Assembly: GCF_029784165.1 (NCBI RefSeq)
Contig: NC_073695.1
Span: forward strand, 160,571,622 to 160,635,621
Reading direction: 5' to 3'
Source: Wyeomyia smithii
Lineage: Eukaryota > Arthropoda > Insecta > Diptera > Culicidae
Length of the DNA: 64,000 bases
Below the pieces are notes generated by a model, which worked only from the letters and a program-made list of their open reading frames with translations, searched no databases and was not told where the DNA came from. Numbering within the stretch: the stretch's first letter is position 1; each line of letters starts with the position of its first letter. The translations under genes were made by a program, and so were the position numbers. Positions 59,138 to 64,000 of this stretch are shown one piece after another.

Positions 59138-60180
59138 AATAATTGACGAAAATCTTCAGCTTCTAATTCGTTTGAAAAATGTCCGCAGACGTCAATATCA
59201 ACGTTCGCGTGAACCTGTTTTTAAAACTATTTATAAAGATTTACAGAGGGAGATTAAACATAGATTTACTCCTCTGAGAAATCAAAATTTTGAGACTAAA
59301 GTTGAAAAACTCAATTCCCTTTTGGAAGCTGTCGAAGATTCTTAAGAAACCTTCAAAGCCTATTCCAGTTTTAAAAGATGGTGAACGTTTTCTTGTATCC
59401 AATGAACAAAAGGCTCAAAGACTTGCTCAGCAATTTGAGAGTGTTCATAACTCAAATTTGAATTTTGTGAGTCCAATTGAAAATGAAGTCACACGTCAAT
59501 TTGATTTAATTTCTTCCCAGAATTTTTTACCTGCAGAAATGATTGAAACTAACTGAGATTAAATCAATTATTAAAAATTTCAAAAATATGAAAGCACCTG
59601 GTGACGATGGAATCTTTAATATACTAATCAAACATCTCCCTGAGAGCACAATGGAATTTTTAGTGAAAATTTTCAATTGCTGCTTCCAAACTGCATATTT
59701 TCCCAAATTATAGAAAAATGCAAAAATCACCCCAATTTTAAAGCCAGATAAGAATCCAGCTGAAGTTTCAAGTTACCGACCAATCGGTTTGCTTTCTTCA
59801 ATAAGTAAACTGTTTGAGAGAATTATTCTTAACAGAATGATCCCAATGCTTCTAAAACTCAAATGATAATTTTTCCTCATAAGACTAAGGCTTCTTTCTT
59901 CAAGCCAAACAATAATCACGTTGTCAAGATGAATGGGGTTATTTTAAGTTGGTCTGACAAGGTGACTAATTCTCGACTAACATTAGAAAAGGGCATAAGC
60001 GCAAGATTCAAGCAAATTGTGTTTATTCAATAATATGCAATAAAAATGGCAATTCTTTCGTCTGATTTGAATAAACTACCCAAAATTTTGTAAAGGAACA
60101 TAATATCTCAAAAGACGTAATTTCAATTTTTGAATACCAGTTTTAATTGTTGTTACACCATATATTTTTTCCTTCAAATA

Positions 60181-60680
60181 CAGCACTCGTTCGCTAATTG
60201 CACGCGATTCAGTTGCATTGCGTTTTAATTGCACGTCCGCTAGTTGCACGAAAGTGCAATTAAAAAGCAGTTTGTTGTGGTCAAAATCATTAAAAATCTA
60301 TCCACGTGGTATGTGGATGGCCCCAAATATACATAATCACATTGCACGTTTGTCCCATTTGTTTTCAATTATAGTCGATATAAGTGATTTCAATTTGATC
60401 ACTTGTATCGGATCCTCACTGAAATGTCGCATTAAGCAGTCCACACACTGAACAGCTTCTGAAAACGTGGGATTCTCTGAAATACAGTAATGTTCGTCAC
60501 ACTTCAACTAAGTTGCAATGCATGGAAAAATCTGCCTGGCTCAAAATTGGTTCGCAAACGGATACACGAAAACAAAACAGCGCACCCCCTAAAAATTTTT
60601 GATAGTTTCGAGTTCATGCAATTAAAAAGCCCTTCCGCTGATCGCACTGCAACTTTCGTGCAATTAGCGCACGAGTGCTG
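60181..60680. mobile_element. pogo-like MITE, 500 bp, TA TSD
   Basis: Termini CAGCACTCGTTCGCTAATTG and, inverted, CAGCACTCGTGCGCTAATTG, flanked by TA at 60179-60180 and 60681-60682. Subterminal TTGCACG and AATTGCAC motifs recur on both sides. Non-coding. Nested in the 3.3-kb transposon. Confidence 0.9.
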
Positions 60681-60979
60681 TATATTATTGCAAAAGCCTA
60701 TGTAATTGTTTCCGTGATGGTGCAACAAACTTGGAAAACGTTATTTATCAGTTAGCAGTAGTTGATAAGAATTTTTATACATTTTTGTGTATAAAAACTT
60801 ATCAAGTATAATTGTGATTCTATGTTATAATTATACATGAGGGTGCTGTTACACCCTTTTTTTCGCCTTTGAAATATCATTGGGATTTCAGCTTCAAGTT
60901 ACTGCCTTTCATCAGTCAAGCTGATTGCTACAGCGTATGCGTTGTCACATTGTCATCTTTCTTTTTTGTAATTGAAATA

Positions 60980-61311
60980 ATGTTTAAAACAGGTAGAGAT
61001 GTGTTACTCGGTAAGTGTATCATGCGTAATTAAAAGTTATATATAATGTTATTATTTTTTCAGAAGCTACTGATATAGCTGAAAGCGGAGAACGCCTTCT
61101 TTACGATGTTGAGTGCTCAGTGCTATGCTCTATTGATTTTAATCTATCATGTATTGGAAATAGTGGAAAAAGGCAGCGAACGACCGCTAAATCTGTCGAT
61201 TCATATGTAGAAGAAAGTCCTCTGGACTATTCAATCAACATACATAAAATATACATCGAAGTCCCACTAGATTTTGTACTTAGTAAAATTGAAGAGTGTT
61301 GTTGGCCCTGA
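60980..61311 (+). CDS. Candidate two-exon small gene inside the 3.3-kb transposon
   Basis: Exon 1 (60980-61010, ATG) ends at a strong donor GTAAGT. Exon 2 (61064-61311) starts after TTTTTTCAG and keeps the frame, giving a 92-residue protein starting MFKTGRDVLLEATDIAESGE and ending EECCWP. The 53-nt intron has normal insect size. The protein is mixed in charge with no recognised domain. It may be part of a decayed transposase or accessory protein, or a captured host fragment. Splice sites and frame agreement are seen in the sequence; expression is inference. Confidence 0.4.
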
Positions 61312-62480
61312 GTACCAAAAGGAGGATTTGACATGTAACAAAGATAACTTTCACTGGCCATAGGTAACATCAAAATAAACTTATGATGAAAGACTTGAAA
61401 AGACTACTCCGCATTCTCAAAAGTTTAGTTATTAGAACAACTTAATTTAAAACAAATTTTTCTATTTTATTAGTAAATTTCTAATAGTAAATTATTCTAT
61501 TTTAATAGTAAATTTAGATTTCATGTTCTTCACTACAAATGCGAATTAACTTACGGACGGCATCTCTTGCCTGCCTCAGAGGAAAAATTCCTCAAAATAA
61601 ACTCTTCGCAACACTGAACTAGCGACAGTGTACAGTGTAGGTTATCCGCCGTCAATCTCCGTGCATTCATAAACACATCCGTGCAACCGTGCAAGCATTT
61701 CCACTATAAATGAACATCATTCGGTGAGTGTGCAACCATTGTCTATCACTAAACATCCGCGTTAACAATAGACGCATTAAGCATTTTATCTACACTGCGT
61801 GGTGAAGCAAATTCTAGTTGTGATTGTCTCGAAAGTTGCTAACTTTGAAAAGTTTGTTTTTGTTTGAGTTTTGTTGAAGGCACTGCTGGAGAGTTATTGG
61901 ATCGCCGGTAGCGACTGCTAGCCAGATATATATACTCGAAGACATGTCAAGCACTGCAAACAAATGTATTAATGCTTTTGGGAATTGGAAAAAAAATATT
62001 GTCTATCTCACCTTCAATTTGCAAAAATTGCTTATCGTCTCGAAGATCTATAACCAAACACTTCTAATGTAGGCGGCGGCACTTCAGACAATGACAATTA
62101 AAGAGTTTGTGCAATATTGCTAACGCCATCGTTCTATCCTGAAATTGTTTGTTTCGAAGATAACTTTTCAACAATAACTAACTTCTGAATCAGACATTGA
62201 TTTTTCAATATCCCTTGTATCACCGTCACCGCACCGTCTGTAAATAAATCTGGAGAATTCGCAATTCTGTAATGCAAAATTTTATCGCAGAAAACCAAAA
62301 TCCTTCATAAATCACGTATTTTGCTTCTGTTGGTGAAAACGACGAAAGTCCAATATTTACATTCAATTTGACATAAAAACCAGGGTGTAAGAGTACACTG
62401 AAAAGTTTATTTGTCGTTATTCCAGGGCGTAAAACCAGTGTTGGCAATAAACAGAAGAAACTTCATGGCATAAGTGCAAC

Positions 62481-63001
62481 CACAGATAACAGACATTCAA
62501 GCTAGTTTCGCTTCATGTGTAAAAAGATTCAACGGTTTTTTAGCATGTCGCAATACGCAGTATGGTGGCGCTAAGAACACTTAGTAGTCAACGATTTAAT
62601 AAAATCGATAGTTTTACAGCTTTTATCGATAGTATCGCAATGAGAAGGGTTGTGGTTTTTAATGTAAACATTTCGAGTAGTCGTTATATGTACACAATCG
62701 AGAATTTTATTCCTTCCCAGCTTAAATTTACGATAAATATGTTTGTATTAATGTTGATTTGAAAAAAAACACCCACCTTACAAAATCAGTGTTATATCAT
62801 TGCAAAAATAGCGACTCTATAACCTGTGATAATGTTCATGCGTCTGGCAGCTTTGACTATAATCCAGCGCTGCCATCACTAAACTGGTTAGAGTCACAAG
62901 TTGCAGAAAGATGGCGTTAGCATTCCAAACGAGTAAAAGTTTGAAATCTTACACACGATTTCTGGAGTTTTTTGTTCTAGCTTGGATGTCTGTTATCTGT
63001 G
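62481..63001. mobile_element. MITE with 25-bp TIR (CACAGATAACAGACAT), GTGCAAC TSD
   Basis: Termini CACAGATAACAGACATTCAA and, inverted, CACAGATAACAGACATCCAA. Flanking direct repeats GTGCAAC at 62474-62480 and 63002-63008. Interior non-coding, 521 bp. Ends resemble the MITE at 29257. Nested in the 3.3-kb transposon. Confidence 0.88.
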
Positions 63002-63734
63002 GTGCAACTCAATTATAATAAGGGCCTAATAATGTTTTCTAACCATTCCTCACCCAAATCTGTTTTTTACCAGGTTTGTGTTAGTAATCAATAGATAATA
63101 CTACCAACTTCAGTCTCCAACAAGAAAAACACACATTATTGAATGAAACGTTAAAATAGCATTTAAATTTCAGATACTGAACTTTGAATCCAGTTTTCTC
63201 TGTTTCATGACAATGGCTGTTATTGCCTTTTCAAATGTTAGTCGAGAATTTACGATAAAAAACTTATTTTCAAAGGGCACATTGAGAGTATACAAGCCAA
63301 GTGCATCAAATATACGAGATGTTTATATCCTCTCATTAACAGGAATTCTAAACTTTGTTTAAAGAACAAACTTTTGATTTACAAACAAACTTTTAGACCA
63401 GCAATGCTTTATGCAGTACCGATCTGGTCAAGTTGCTGTTCAACAAGGAAGAAAACGCTCCAAAGGATTCAGAATAAAATTCTGAAAATGATTTTGAAGC
63501 GTCCTCCTTGGTTTGGTACACTCGAATTACATAGACTTACTGTCGTTGAACCATTAGAAGCTATGTCAAATAAAATTATTAACAATTTTCGACAACGCTA
63601 TTAGCTTCTAAAATCTTCCATTTCGCCAACCAAAAACGTTACATGTACAATCCAGTTTTTCCAGAATGTACCTTAGTATAGTGAAGAAAGACGTAGTCCC
63701 ACGTCAAAAAAAAAAAACACATCGCAAGCAGTCT

Positions 63735-63960
63735 ATTAGCGAATTTCTTTATTCCACTGTGTGCGGGCAAAACTGCCGAGGAATAATAAAACGTCATCGC
63801 CATTTAAGACGCAAGTAAGAAAGAGATGCCAGATAATTGTTTACAAGCTTAGCACGTGGTGGGTTGAAGCTGACAAATTTCACAGTGCGCTTCGGGCAGC
63901 ACGGAAGGTCAAAACTGGGTCAAAATCGAGCGAATAATTTTGCTCTTGTCTCGTCCGAGA
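63735..63960. repeat. Interspersed ~230-bp repeat, third copy
   Basis: Same order of blocks as 30820-31285 (TTATTCCACTG, GAATAATAAAACG, GAGATGCCAGATAATTGTTT, GGGTCAAAATCGAGCG). It lies just right of the Jockey copy 2 target duplication. Confidence 0.75.
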
Positions 63961-64000
63961 GTGAACTCAAGGAATTAGATTGTAAACTGGAGGATGCAGG

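Larger units (their letters stand above)
59972..63246. mobile_element. TIR DNA transposon, 3.3 kb, 4-bp AATT TSD
   Basis: Inverted ends CTCGACTAACATT(A/T)GAAAAG at 59972 and 63246 match at about 24 of 27 positions. They are flanked by AATT (59968-59971, 63247-63250), present once in copy 1 (GGACTAATTTATGAT near 27830). No transposase was recognised. It carries two further MITEs (60181-60680, 62481-63001) and a small two-exon coding candidate (60980-61311). The superfamily is not assigned. It is unusually large for a MITE. Confidence 0.85.
57887..63600 (+). pseudogene. Jockey ORF2, broken by SINE, deletion and transposon
   Basis: ATG 57887 overlaps the ORF1 stop. Endonuclease and linker are open to 58784 (SINE insertion). 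The reading continues at 59152 with ENLQLLIRLKNVRR. It then has a frameshift near 59310, a small deletion near 59555 and TGG changed to TAG at about 59710. The RT from after LFERIILNRM (about 59838) to NASKTQ is deleted. The thumb continues to 59961, where the 3.3-kb transposon sits, and ends at about 63251-63600. The RT palm is therefore absent, as in copy 1, but by a different deletion. Confidence 0.9.
55916..63714 (+). mobile_element. Jockey-type LINE copy 2, full length, heavily nested
   Basis: Flanked by a 13-bp duplication AAACACATCGCAA (55903-55915 and 63715-63727) with a poly-A just before the right copy. It therefore runs from the 5' UTR to the true 3' end. After removing three insertions (56742-57210, 58785-59137, 59972-63246) about 3.7 kb of Jockey sequence remains, with an internal RT deletion at about 59838. 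It provides the 5' part that copy 1 lacks. Confidence 0.9.

Overview
The window looks like nuclear DNA from an insect with a repeat-rich genome, most likely a culicine mosquito. It is AT-rich and built almost entirely of transposable elements nested inside one another: I-group and Jockey-type LINEs, Penelope-like elements, tRNA-derived SINEs, Helitron-like ends, many TA-flanked MITEs and long (TA)n tracts. The species call is inference from repeat style. Only one conserved host gene is recognised: the minus-strand homologue of ZCCHC4, the 28S rRNA m6A methyltransferase, at 47498-49010.

Layout. 1-6.8 kb: a Helitron-like 3' end, then a two-unit interspersed repeat with 270-bp subrepeats. 7-9 kb: a (TA)n tract, a minus-strand LTR with primer-binding site and a broken Ty3/Gypsy integrase. 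9.2-14.95 kb: a decayed I-group LINE (gag zinc knuckles, endonuclease, RT, RNase H). 15.4-18.1 kb: a TIR element carrying a SINE, and a foldback MITE. 19.36-28.4 kb: a 5'-truncated Jockey-type LINE split by an apparently intact 5.7-kb I-group LINE whose two ORFs are both open. 29-31 kb: small inverted-repeat elements.

32.4-49 kb is the most unusual part. Four Penelope-like copies (one inverted) and one fragment are separated by pseudo-LTRs, each carrying a hammerhead-ribozyme fold. This Penelope cluster has been amplified at the DNA level together with a 1-kb unique flank and the 3' half of ZCCHC4. The result is an intact-looking ZCCHC4 gene next to a truncated, frameshifted copy. Penelope copies 3 and 4 share two frameshifts, so they arose by segmental duplication and not by independent retrotransposition.

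49-56 kb: a 372-bp (TA)n tract inside a ZCCHC4 intron, then Helitron-type tandem arrays (about 150-bp and 124-bp monomers) with a TA-flanked MITE. 55.9-63.7 kb: a second Jockey-type copy with a 13-bp target duplication. It carries a pogo-like MITE, a SINE with a 14-bp target duplication, and a 3.3-kb TIR transposon that itself holds two more MITEs and a small two-exon candidate gene. Comparing the two Jockey copies gives exact empty sites for several insertions, so much of the insertion order can be read directly.
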